Of a stretch of 64,000 nt of DNA, positions 26,856-35,249 are shown piece after piece. Below the pieces are notes generated by a model. It ran no database searches, was not told where the DNA came from, and saw nothing but the letters and a program-made list of their open reading frames with translations. The position numbers and the translations under genes are program-made. The first letter of the stretch is position 1; the number at the start of each line of letters is the position of its first letter. The stretch is from Taklimakanibacter albus (GTDB lineage Bacteria > Pseudomonadota > Alphaproteobacteria > Rhizobiales > Aestuariivirgaceae), in assembly GCF_016595235.1 (NCBI RefSeq), contig NZ_JAENHL010000007.1:186001-250000 (forward strand), read 5' to 3'.

Positions 26856-28973
26856 TTGAACAGCCACGACGTGACGATGGCGCGCTCTGACAAGATTGCC
26901 TCGGCGCATCGTCTCGATCCCTTGCTGAAGCCGCGCTCCATCGCCTTTGTCGGCGCCTCGACGCGCGCCAACACACCCGGCAACTCGATGATCCGCGCCG
27001 TCAAGCGCGACGGCTTCGCCGGCGTGGTCTACGCCATCAATCAGAAATACGCAGAGGTCGAAGGCGTCGCCTGTTTCCCCGATCTCGCGAGCCTGCCCGA
27101 AATCGTCGATCATGTCGTTCTCGGCGTCGCCAATGAGCATCTGGAAACAGGCCTCAAGGACGCGATCCGCCACGGCGCCAAGGCCATCACCATCTTTGCG
27201 AGCTGCAATCTGCCGGGTGAGCACGACACGCTCGCCGATCGTCTCCAGGCGATTGCGCGCGAGGCCGGCATCGTCATCTGCGGCGGCAACAGCATGGGCT
27301 TCGTCAATCCGACGCAAGCCCTCGTCGTCTCGGGCTACATGGCCAAGCACCGGCTGATGCCGGGCGGCGCCGCGCTCATCACCCAGTCGGGCTCAGCCTT
27401 CAGCGCCCTCGCTTACAACGACCAGCGTCTCAAATTCTCCCTCGCCGTATCGAGCGGCCGCGAGCTCACCGTCTCCACCGCCGACTATATCGACTGGGCA
27501 CTGGATCAGCCCGAGACCCGCGTCATCGGCCTGTTCCTCGAAACCGCGCGCGACCCGGAAGCTTTCAAAGTAAGCCTCGCCAAGGCGGAAGCACGCCGCA
27601 TTCCTGTCATCGTGCTGAAGGTCGGCCGCACCGAAATGAGTGCGGCTTTCGCGGCGAGCCACAGCGGCGCCATTGCCGGCGACAATGCCGCTTATGAGGC
27701 GCTTTTCGTCAAACATGGCGTGATCTCCGTCGAGACGCTCGACAGCCTCGCCGCCCATCTCCTGCTGTTCTCGACCGTGAAGCCCGCCAGCAAGGGCGGC
27801 CTCGCCAGCATCCATGATTCGGGCGGCGAGCGTGAAATGGTGGCCGATCTCGCCACCAGATTCGGTGTCCCTTTCGCACGTATCAATCAGGCGACGAAAG
27901 ACCGCCTCGCCCAACATCTCGATGACGGTCTCAAGCCCGACAACCCGCTCGATGTATGGGGCACCGGGCGTGATTTCGAGACTCATGTCGAGGCCTGTCT
28001 CGAAGCCTTGGTCGATGATCCCGATACCGCCATCGGCGTGATGTTCGAGGATATCCGCACCGGCTCCTATATTACCGAAGGTTTCACCGCCGCCGCCATC
28101 CGCGTGGCCAGGCGCAGCGACAAGCCGGTGGCGCTCGTCACCAATTATGCGGCCCTCGATCATCGTGAAGTGGCGCTCAAGGTGACGGAAGCGGGCGTGC
28201 CGGTCATCGACGGCACCGAGGAAGGCCTGGGCGCCATCCGCAACCTCCTCGCCTTTCGCGATCACAGCCCGCTGACGCCGGCGCCACGACCGAACAATCC
28301 CAAGCGCGATCAATGGCGCAGCCGGCTCGCCAAAGGCTCCTTGAACGAAAGCGAAGGCCTCGCTCTGCTGGCCGACTATGGCATCCGCGTGCCGCGCCAC
28401 TATCGGGCGGAGAAGCTGGACGACACGCTCGCCGCCGCCCGCGCCATCGGCTTCCCGGTCGCGCTCAAGACGGCGGCCGCCGGCATCCAGCATAAGAGCG
28501 ACCAGCAAGGTGTCGTGCTGGGCCTGCGCACTGAAGACGAGCTCAGCAACGCCTATCGGGACATGGCCGCGCGTCTCGGGCCTGCCATCCTCGTCGCCGA
28601 AATGGCCCCCAAAGGTGTCGAGATCGCTTTCGGCCTCATCCGCGATCCGCAATTCGGGCCTTATCTGATGGTCGCTTCAGGTGGAATCTGGATCGAACTT
28701 CTGAAAGACCGCACCGTCGCCATGGCGCCGCTCGACCGCGAGCGCGCCCGCCGTCTCATCGACACTTTGCGCATGCGCCCTCTGCTCGACGGCAAACGCG
28801 GCCAGGCTCCTGCCGATATCGAGGCTCTCATCCAGGCCGTGCTGGCGTTGTCGGCTATCGCCGAAGAACTTGGCGATCTCATTGCCGAGATGGACGTCAA
28901 TCCCTTGATCGTTTCCGCATCGGGCGCCATCGCCGTCGATGCACTCGTTGTATCAGCCAAGAGGAAGTCATGA
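26856..28973 (+). CDS. NDP-forming acyl-CoA ligase (acetate-CoA ligase type)
   Basis: 705 aa. A CoA-binding domain (residues about 20-150, FVGASTRANTPGNSM), a succinyl-CoA-ligase-like domain with the phospho-histidine motif SHSGAIAG (His269) and DSGGERE, and a C-terminal ATP-grasp_5 domain (about 490-705) with IQHKSDQQGV are seen in order. The reaction is acid + CoA + NTP to acyl-CoA + NDP + Pi. The start is TTG 26856, with GGGAGGA five bases upstream; ATG 26877 in the same frame has no such site. It is ATGA-coupled to the acyl-CoA dehydrogenase gene and heads an operon that also encodes a transporter, so it probably activates an imported or derived carboxylate. Confidence 0.9.
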   Translation: MNSHDVTMARSDKIASAHRLDPLLKPRSIAFVGASTRANTPGNSMIRAVKRDGFAGVVYAINQKYAEVEGVACFPDLASLPEIVDHVVLGVANEHLETGLKDAIRHGAKAITIFASCNLPGEHDTLADRLQAIAREAGIVICGGNSMGFVNPTQALVVSGYMAKHRLMPGGAALITQSGSAFSALAYNDQRLKFSLAVSSGRELTVSTADYIDWALDQPETRVIGLFLETARDPEAFKVSLAKAEARRIPVIVLKVGRTEMSAAFAASHSGAIAGDNAAYEALFVKHGVISVETLDSLAAHLLLFSTVKPASKGGLASIHDSGGEREMVADLATRFGVPFARINQATKDRLAQHLDDGLKPDNPLDVWGTGRDFETHVEACLEALVDDPDTAIGVMFEDIRTGSYITEGFTAAAIRVARRSDKPVALVTNYAALDHREVALKVTEAGVPVIDGTEEGLGAIRNLLAFRDHSPLTPAPRPNNPKRDQWRSRLAKGSLNESEGLALLADYGIRVPRHYRAEKLDDTLAAARAIGFPVALKTAAAGIQHKSDQQGVVLGLRTEDELSNAYRDMAARLGPAILVAEMAPKGVEIAFGLIRDPQFGPYLMVASGGIWIELLKDRTVAMAPLDRERARRLIDTLRMRPLLDGKRGQAPADIEALIQAVLALSAIAEELGDLIAEMDVNPLIVSASGAIAVDALVVSAKRKS

Positions 28974-30139
28974 ATTTCGAATTCACGCCCCGGCTCAAGG
29001 AGCTTTCCGCCCGCGGCCGTCAGTTCTGCGACGAGGTTCTGGTGCCTCTCGAACAGATTGCCGACGAGCATGGCGAGCTGCCGATGGACCGGCGCGACGC
29101 GGTCAAGGATCAGGTGCGCGCCTGGGGCCTCGCCGGCATCAATCACAGCAAGGAACATGGCGGCCTCGGTCTCACGATGCTGGAGCAGACCGCCATCGAG
29201 GAGCAGCTCGGCCGCGTCACCAACGGCTTGTGGAGCTGTGTGTGGCGCCCGCCGGTCAGTCTCAAATTCGGCACCAGCCAGCAGATCAAGGATTATCTCC
29301 TGCCGTCCTGCGCCGGCCATCGCCGCGGCTGCTTCGCCATCACCGAGGAAGGCGCCGGGTCAGATCCGCGCCAAGTTAAGACGACCGCCGTGCTGAAAAA
29401 CGGCAACTGGCACCTGAACGGCGAGAAGTGGTTCGTCACGTCCTACAATGCGTCAGACTTCATCATCGTCCATGCCCATGTCGATAACGATCCCGACAAG
29501 CCGACCTTGTTCCTGGTCGACAAGCCGGCCCAGAATCTCGTCCATCTGCGCTCGCCGAAATTCATGCATAACTTCGCCTTCGACCATGCGGAATTGCGCT
29601 TCGACGACGTGACCGTTCCGGAAGACCGTATGCTGGGCAAGGTCGGCCAGGGCTTCGAGCTCACCAAGGACTGGTTCGTCGAGACGCGCCTGCAGATCGC
29701 GTCTCATGCTTTGGGCGCCGCCATCCGCGCCACCGAGCTCGCCAATGATTATGCGACGAGCCGCCACCAGTTCGGCCGCGCGATCCGCGATTTCCAGGGC
29801 GTCGAATTCATGCTGGCCGACATGGCCGTGGAAATCTTCGCCACCAAGACGATGCTCTATCGCATCGCCTGGGAGATCGACAACGGCCTCGACCGCAAGC
29901 AGATCCACGCCCACGCGAGCGCGCTCAAGCTCCATTCCTCGGAAATGGCGGGCCGCGTCATCGACAAGGCCCTCCAGATTCTGGGTGGACGCGGTTATAT
30001 GCGCGAAAATCCAGTCGAGCGCCTCTATCGCGACATCCGCGTCGACCGCATCTGGGAAGGTACGTCAGAGATCCAGCGCGTCGTGGTCGCCGGCCAGATC
30101 CGCAAGCGCGGCCTCGCCGTCTTCAGCGATTGGATGTGA
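28970..30139 (+). CDS. Acyl-CoA dehydrogenase
   Basis: 389 aa FAD flavoprotein. FAITEEGAGSDP (residues about 122-133) and EKWFVTSYNASDF form the FAD and substrate site, HQFGRAIRDFQGVEF is the family helix near residue 265, and WEGTSEIQR (about 364-372) carries the Glu equivalent to the catalytic base of short- and medium-chain enzymes. It introduces an alpha-beta double bond into the acyl-CoA made by the preceding ligase. The ATGA overlap with that gene implies stoichiometric synthesis. Acyl specificity cannot be read. Confidence 0.92.
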   Translation: MNFEFTPRLKELSARGRQFCDEVLVPLEQIADEHGELPMDRRDAVKDQVRAWGLAGINHSKEHGGLGLTMLEQTAIEEQLGRVTNGLWSCVWRPPVSLKFGTSQQIKDYLLPSCAGHRRGCFAITEEGAGSDPRQVKTTAVLKNGNWHLNGEKWFVTSYNASDFIIVHAHVDNDPDKPTLFLVDKPAQNLVHLRSPKFMHNFAFDHAELRFDDVTVPEDRMLGKVGQGFELTKDWFVETRLQIASHALGAAIRATELANDYATSRHQFGRAIRDFQGVEFMLADMAVEIFATKTMLYRIAWEIDNGLDRKQIHAHASALKLHSSEMAGRVIDKALQILGGRGYMRENPVERLYRDIRVDRIWEGTSEIQRVVVAGQIRKRGLAVFSDWM

Positions 30140-30141
30140 CG

Positions 30142-30975
30142 ATGGCGCGCCGGCATATCGAAACGCTTCTTTTGCTGGCGCCTGCCGTCATCTTGCTGCT
30201 CCTGTGCTTCGTCGTGCCGTTGGCCCGGCTGTTCTCGCTCGCTTTCACCGACGAGGCGGGGCCGTTCGCCACCTTCGCCATATTGGCCGAAAGCAATGTC
30301 TATCGCCGGGTGATGGTGAACACCTTCCTCGTCGCTCTCGCGGTGGCGCTCATCACCGTCGTCCTCGCCTGGCCGGTCGCTTACATCCTGACCAAGCTCA
30401 AAGGCTTCTGGTTCGCCTTCGCGCTGTATGGCGTGCTGTTTCCCTTCTGGATCTCGGTGCTGGTCCGCACCTTCTCCTGGATGATCCTGCTCGAGCGCAA
30501 CGGCCCCTTGAACCGCTTCCTCGTCAATCTCGGCATCACCGACAAGCCGTTGGCGCTCCTCTTCAACGACACCGGCGTCATGATCGGCATGGTGCATGTG
30601 CTGCTCCCCTATGCCATCCTGCCGCTTTATGGTGCGATGCTGCGCATCGACCAGCGGCTCCTGATGGCGAGCGACGGCCTCGGCGCCGGGCTCTTCGATA
30701 CGTTCCGCCGGGTCTATTTCCCGCTCTGCCTGCCGGGCCTCATGGGCGGCGCCACTTTCGTCTTCCTGCTGTCGCTCGGCTTCTTCATTACGCCGGCTCT
30801 GCTCGGCGGCTCCAACGCCATCACCTTGTCGATGCTGATTGCGAGCTTCATCAACGATCGTCTCGCCTGGTCGCTCGCCGCGGCGGCCTCGCTGGTCCTG
30901 CTCGTCATCGTGCTGGCGCTGCTCGCCGCCACGGCGAAGGTCCTCCCCTTCGGCAAAGGGATGTATGCGAAATGA
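30142..30975 (+). CDS. ABC transporter permease, PotB type
   Basis: 277 aa from ATG 30142, two bases after the acyl-CoA dehydrogenase stop; TTG 30130 in the same frame is less likely. Six membrane segments and an EAA loop (LLMASDGLGAGLFDTFRRVYFPLCLPG, near residue 170) are present. It is the first of four genes for a second PotD-type importer, in the order permease, permease, ATPase, binding protein. Confidence 0.9.
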   Translation: MARRHIETLLLLAPAVILLLLCFVVPLARLFSLAFTDEAGPFATFAILAESNVYRRVMVNTFLVALAVALITVVLAWPVAYILTKLKGFWFAFALYGVLFPFWISVLVRTFSWMILLERNGPLNRFLVNLGITDKPLALLFNDTGVMIGMVHVLLPYAILPLYGAMLRIDQRLLMASDGLGAGLFDTFRRVYFPLCLPGLMGGATFVFLLSLGFFITPALLGGSNAITLSMLIASFINDRLAWSLAAAASLVLLVIVLALLAATAKVLPFGKGMYAK

Positions 30976-31772
30976 GCAAGTCGCCCCTCTGGCTCAGGCT
31001 CATCGCGCAGATTTCCGCCGGCCTGGTTCTGGCTTTCCTCTGCCTGCCGATTCTCGCCGTCATCCCCGCCTCCTTCAACCAGGCGAGCTTCATCACCCTG
31101 CCGCCGGCCGCTTATTCGGGCCGCTGGTACGAGGCTTTCATCTCCGATCCCGAATGGCGCCAGGCGCTGTTCGCCAGTCTTCATGTCGCCGTCATCGCCA
31201 CCATCGTGGCGGTCGTGACAGGCACGGCGGCGGCCTTGGGCCTCCATCGCCTCACTGGCAGATCACGTGGCCTCCTCACCGGTTTCTTCCTGGCGCCGAT
31301 GATCGTGCCGGTCATCGTCACCGCCGTCGCCGTCTACAGAAGCGCCCTCGATGTCGGCTTGAGCGGCACGCCTTTGGGACTCGGCCTCGCACATGCGCTG
31401 CTGGCGCTGCCTTTTGTCGTCATCAATGTCGGCATTGCGCTGCGCGCTGTCGAGGAGAACTGGCTGCGTGCCGCGGCCGGACTCGGTGCGGGTCCCTGGC
31501 GCATCTTCCGCACCGTGACGCTGCCCAATATCGCCCCCGGCATCGTCGGCGGCGCCATCTTCTCCTTCATCACGTCGTTCGATGAGGTGGTCGTCGCCGT
31601 CTTCCTGGCCGGTTATGCCAACAAGACTCTGCCGGTGAAGATCTGGGAATCGATCCGCCTCGAATTCACCCCTGTGGTCGCCGTCGCCGCCACCCTCATG
31701 ATCGTGCTCGCCATCGTGCTGTTCGCCGTGGCGCAGCTTTTAAGCAAATCCGGGAAGAAGCAGCCGATATGA
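30972..31772 (+). CDS. ABC transporter permease, PotC type
   Basis: 266 aa from ATG 30972, overlapping the previous stop by 4 bp. Six hydrophobic segments and an EAA loop (LRAAAGLGAGPWRIFRTVTLPNIAPG) mark it as an importer permease. Its own stop overlaps the start of the ATPase gene (ATGA), so four successive genes here are translationally coupled. Confidence 0.9.
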   Translation: MSKSPLWLRLIAQISAGLVLAFLCLPILAVIPASFNQASFITLPPAAYSGRWYEAFISDPEWRQALFASLHVAVIATIVAVVTGTAAALGLHRLTGRSRGLLTGFFLAPMIVPVIVTAVAVYRSALDVGLSGTPLGLGLAHALLALPFVVINVGIALRAVEENWLRAAAGLGAGPWRIFRTVTLPNIAPGIVGGAIFSFITSFDEVVVAVFLAGYANKTLPVKIWESIRLEFTPVVAVAATLMIVLAIVLFAVAQLLSKSGKKQPI

Positions 31773-32836
31773 AGACAGGACTACCCTTGCGTTTTGCCGG
31801 CTCGGCGAAGAACTACGGTGCGGTCTCAGCACTGAAGCCGACCGATCTCGAGATTCGCGATGGCGAGTTCATGACCCTGCTCGGGCCTTCAGGCTCCGGC
31901 AAGACGACACTGCTCAATCTCGCTGCCGGTTACCTGGAGCCGAGCGCCGGGCGCATCTTCATCGGCGAACGCGACGTGACAGATCTCCCGGCCCGCCAGC
32001 GCAATATCGGCATGGTGTTCCAGAACTACGCCCTCTTCCCGCATATGAGCGTCGCCGACAATGTCGCTTATGGCCTGATCGTCCGCCGCCTGCCGAAACC
32101 CGAGATCCAGCGCCGCGTCGCAGCCGCTTTGGCCATGGTGCGCCTCGATGATTTCGGCGCCCGCCGCATCCAGGAACTGTCGGGCGGCCAGCAGCAGCGT
32201 GTCGCGCTGGCGCGCGCCATCGTCATCGAGCCCGATGTGCTGCTGATGGACGAGCCCCTCGGCGCTCTCGACAAGCAGTTGCGCCGCCAGGTTCAGCTCG
32301 AACTGCGCCGCCTGCATGAAGAGCATCGCCGCACCACCATCTATGTCACCCATGATCAGGAAGAGGCGCTCGTCCTGTCCGACCGCGTCGCCGTCATGCG
32401 CGACGGCAGCATCGAGCAATTGGGCACGGCGGCCGAGCTTTATGACGAACCGGTCAATGCCTTCGTCGCCGGCTTCATTGGTGAATCCAACCTGCTTCCC
32501 GCCAAGGTCGTCTCGGTTTCGGGCGTGGAGGCGCGGATCGACATTCCGGCTTTCGGCCAGTCGGCGACTGTATCCGCCGCCAAAGGCCTGAAGGCCAGCA
32601 ATGATGCGCGCCTTCTCATCCGTCCCGAGCATGTCCTTATCGATCGTGAGCCCGACGGCCTCGCCGCCGAGATCACCGAGGTCGTCTATCTGGGCGAGCT
32701 CACCGCCTTCAATCTGCGCCTCGCGACCGGGGAAACAGTGTGGGGGCGTCAGATTACCGACCGGAGCCTCAAGCGCGGCATGTCCGTCAAGGCTTCGTGG
32801 AAACGGGCATCCGCCCGCATCGTGCCGAAAAACTGA
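31769..32836 (+). CDS. ABC transporter ATP-binding protein, PotA type
   Basis: 355 aa. Walker A GPSGSGKTT (about 41-49), Q-loop in VFQNYALFPHM, signature LSGGQQQR, Walker B VLLMDEPLGALD and H-loop VTHDQEEA are all intact, followed by a TOBE domain. It energises the two permeases encoded immediately upstream; the binding protein gene follows 19 bp downstream. Confidence 0.93.
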   Translation: MKTGLPLRFAGSAKNYGAVSALKPTDLEIRDGEFMTLLGPSGSGKTTLLNLAAGYLEPSAGRIFIGERDVTDLPARQRNIGMVFQNYALFPHMSVADNVAYGLIVRRLPKPEIQRRVAAALAMVRLDDFGARRIQELSGGQQQRVALARAIVIEPDVLLMDEPLGALDKQLRRQVQLELRRLHEEHRRTTIYVTHDQEEALVLSDRVAVMRDGSIEQLGTAAELYDEPVNAFVAGFIGESNLLPAKVVSVSGVEARIDIPAFGQSATVSAAKGLKASNDARLLIRPEHVLIDREPDGLAAEITEVVYLGELTAFNLRLATGETVWGRQITDRSLKRGMSVKASWKRASARIVPKN

Positions 32837-32855
32837 GAAAACCAAGGAGGAGACC

Positions 32856-33914
32856 ATGCGTAGACGTAATTTTCTGATGAGTGCCGCAGGCGCTGCGGGT
32901 GTGATGGCCGGGCTGGCGCCGATGTCGCGCCTTAGCCTTGCGCAGGATCGCCCCTTCACTTTCACATCCTGGGGCGGCGCCCTCTCCAATGCCGAGAAGG
33001 AAGCCTTCATCGATCCTTTCGGCAAGCTGAAGGGCATTCCGGTCATCAACACCTCACCGACCGAGACCGCCAAGATCAAAGCCATGGTCCAGGCGCAGAA
33101 GGTCGAATGGGACCTCGTCGATGTCGGCGGCCGCACCGTGTGGCAGGGCGGCAAGGAAGGCTTCCTCGACAGCCTCGACCTCGCCAAGATTCCCAATGCC
33201 GCCAATCTCGAAAAGGGCTGGGTGTCGCCTTACGGCGTCGCCACCTCGACCGGCGCCACCATCATCGCCTGGTCGAAAACAGCCTTCCCCGAAGGAGGAC
33301 CGCAGAGCTGGGCCGATTTCTGGGATGTGAAGCGCTTCCCGGGCGCGCGCGGCCTCTACAAATTCTTCTACTACAATTATGAAGCCGCCTTGCTCGCTGC
33401 CGGCGTCAAGCGCGACGAAGTCTTCCCCTATACGACCGAGAAGGCCGACATGGCGCTCGCCAAGATCAAGGAACTCAAACCTCATGTCACGGTCTGGTGG
33501 GGTGCGGGCGCCCAGCCCCCGCAACTGCTTTCGACCGGTGAGCTGGCTCTGTCTTCGGCCTGGAGTGGCCGTATGCTCGCCGCCGAAGCCGAAGGAGCCC
33601 CCGTCGGCCACACCTATAATGACGGCATCGCCTGGGCCAATTGGTGGGTGATCCCCAAGGGTGCCCCGCATCGCGATCTCGCCCATGAAGCGATCGACTA
33701 TGCGCTCGGCAAGGACCAGCAGGCGAAGCTCCTGAGCCTCAAGACCTATGGTCCGGTGCTCGCTGCCGCGACCGAAGGTGCCGATGCCGAAACGGCCAAG
33801 ATCCTGGTCATGAACCCGGACAATGTGAAGAACATGCTCATCCTCAATGAAGAGGAGGCGAACAAATATTCGTACGAATATGAGGAGAAGTGGAACCAGC
33901 TGATGCTGGGCTGA
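32856..33914 (+). CDS. PotD-type substrate-binding protein (Tat-type signal)
   Basis: 352 aa from ATG 32856, preceded by AAGGAGGAG. The N-terminus MRRRNFLMSAAGAAGVMAG is a twin-arginine-like signal. The mature protein starts near RPFTFTSWGGALSNAEKEAF and resembles the binding protein at 19664, but the two are clearly distinct sequences. It captures the ligand in the periplasm; the FAD oxidase gene begins 10 bp downstream, suggesting that the ligand is an amine later oxidised. Confidence 0.9.
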   Translation: MRRRNFLMSAAGAAGVMAGLAPMSRLSLAQDRPFTFTSWGGALSNAEKEAFIDPFGKLKGIPVINTSPTETAKIKAMVQAQKVEWDLVDVGGRTVWQGGKEGFLDSLDLAKIPNAANLEKGWVSPYGVATSTGATIIAWSKTAFPEGGPQSWADFWDVKRFPGARGLYKFFYYNYEAALLAAGVKRDEVFPYTTEKADMALAKIKELKPHVTVWWGAGAQPPQLLSTGELALSSAWSGRMLAAEAEGAPVGHTYNDGIAWANWWVIPKGAPHRDLAHEAIDYALGKDQQAKLLSLKTYGPVLAAATEGADAETAKILVMNPDNVKNMLILNEEEANKYSYEYEEKWNQLMLG

Positions 33915-33924
33915 TCCAACCAAA

Positions 33925-35223
33925 ATGGACTCTCAACTGCCAGACAGCCTGTGGGCGGCGACAGCGTCGCCGCCTGCGGACTATTCCCGGATATCGGGGC
34001 CTGAGACCTGCGACATCGCCATCATCGGTGCCGGATTCACCGGTCTCTCCGCCGCCATTCATCTGGCGCGCAAGGGACACGAGGTCACTGTCGTCGAGGC
34101 GGCCGAACCCGGCTGGGGCGCCTCGGGCCGCAATGGCGGCCAGGTCATCACCGGCCTCAAGCACAATCCGCATGATCTCGTCGCGACCTTCGGCGAGGAA
34201 ATGGGCGGGCGCATCGTCACAGCCATGGGGGGTGCGGCCGATCTCGTCTTCTCCCTCATCGAGCGCTACAAGATCGACTGCCATGCGCAGCAGAGCGGCT
34301 GGATCCAGGCGGCGCATGGTCCGAAGCCCTATGAGGATCTCGTCGCGCCGCGCTGCCGGCAATGGCAGGAGCTGGGCGTGGCGGCGCGCCTCCTCGACCG
34401 TGCCGAAACCGCGCAGATGATCGGCAGTGCGCCCGAGGCCTATTACGGCGGCTGGTTCGATCCGCGCGGCGGTCTCTTGCAACCCTTGAGCTATGCGCGT
34501 GGCCTCGCCAAAGCGGCGATCGCCGAGGGTGCAAAGGTCTGCGCCCAAAGCCCGGTCCAGGCCCTGTCGCGCCAAGGCGACCGCTGGCTCCTGCAGCTCG
34601 CGCAAGGCACGCTCAATGCGCGCCAGGTCGTGATGGCGACCAATGCCTATACGGGTTCGCTCTGGCCGGGCCTTGCCCGCACGGTGATTCCCGTCTCGAG
34701 CTTCCAGATCGCCACCGCACCACTCTCAGATAATATCAGGGCGCAGATCCTGCCCGGCGGCCAGGGCGTCGCCGATACGCGCCGTCTGCTGCTCTATTTC
34801 CGTCTCGACCATCAGGGCCGCTTCGTGATGGGCGGCCGCTCGCCCGTCGACGACAACCCGTCGAAAGCCGATGGTGCGCCGCTCCAGGCTCAGATCCGGC
34901 GTATCTTCCCGATGATCGATCCGAGCCACATCGATCATGTGTGGAGCGGCAAAGTCGCCATCACCAAGGATTCGCTGCCGCATCTCCACATGCTGGCGCC
35001 CGGCCTCGTCACCGCGCTCGGCTGCAATGGCCGCGGTGTCGCGATGTGCACCATGATGGGCAGCATCATCGCCGATCTTGTTTCCGGCACCGCGCCCGCC
35101 GAGCTTTCCTTCCCGGTAACGGCGCCGAACCCCTTCCCCTTCCACGAATTCCGCAAGCTCGGCGTCTTCGCGATGAGCCAGTATTACCGCCTGCTCGACC
35201 GGCTGGAGACCCGCGCCGCATAA
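33925..35223 (+). CDS. FAD-dependent amine oxidoreductase, PuuB-like
   Basis: 432 aa DAO-family flavoprotein. The dinucleotide-binding motif IIGAGFTGLSAAIHLA (residues about 33-48) is followed by EAAEPGWGASGRNGGQ, the segment typical of PuuB/OrdL-type enzymes, and a C-terminal GCNGRGVAMCTMMG stretch that contacts the flavin. PuuB oxidises gamma-glutamylputrescine; OrdL-like relatives act on other N-substituted amines. Because it closes an operon with a PotD-type importer, an acyl-CoA ligase and an acyl-CoA dehydrogenase, it probably oxidises the imported amine. A gamma-glutamyl ligase (PuuA) gene is not in the window, so putrescine itself is not established as substrate. Confidence 0.87.
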   Translation: MDSQLPDSLWAATASPPADYSRISGPETCDIAIIGAGFTGLSAAIHLARKGHEVTVVEAAEPGWGASGRNGGQVITGLKHNPHDLVATFGEEMGGRIVTAMGGAADLVFSLIERYKIDCHAQQSGWIQAAHGPKPYEDLVAPRCRQWQELGVAARLLDRAETAQMIGSAPEAYYGGWFDPRGGLLQPLSYARGLAKAAIAEGAKVCAQSPVQALSRQGDRWLLQLAQGTLNARQVVMATNAYTGSLWPGLARTVIPVSSFQIATAPLSDNIRAQILPGGQGVADTRRLLLYFRLDHQGRFVMGGRSPVDDNPSKADGAPLQAQIRRIFPMIDPSHIDHVWSGKVAITKDSLPHLHMLAPGLVTALGCNGRGVAMCTMMGSIIADLVSGTAPAELSFPVTAPNPFPFHEFRKLGVFAMSQYYRLLDRLETRAA

Positions 35224-35249
35224 GTAAAGCTGGAAAGATAGTCGTGGTC

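Noticed and set aside
29706-30971. N-terminal 420-residue extension on the PotC-type permease frame
   Set aside because: It is the +1 frame of the acyl-CoA dehydrogenase and first permease genes; the permease proper starts at ATG 30972 with ATGA coupling.
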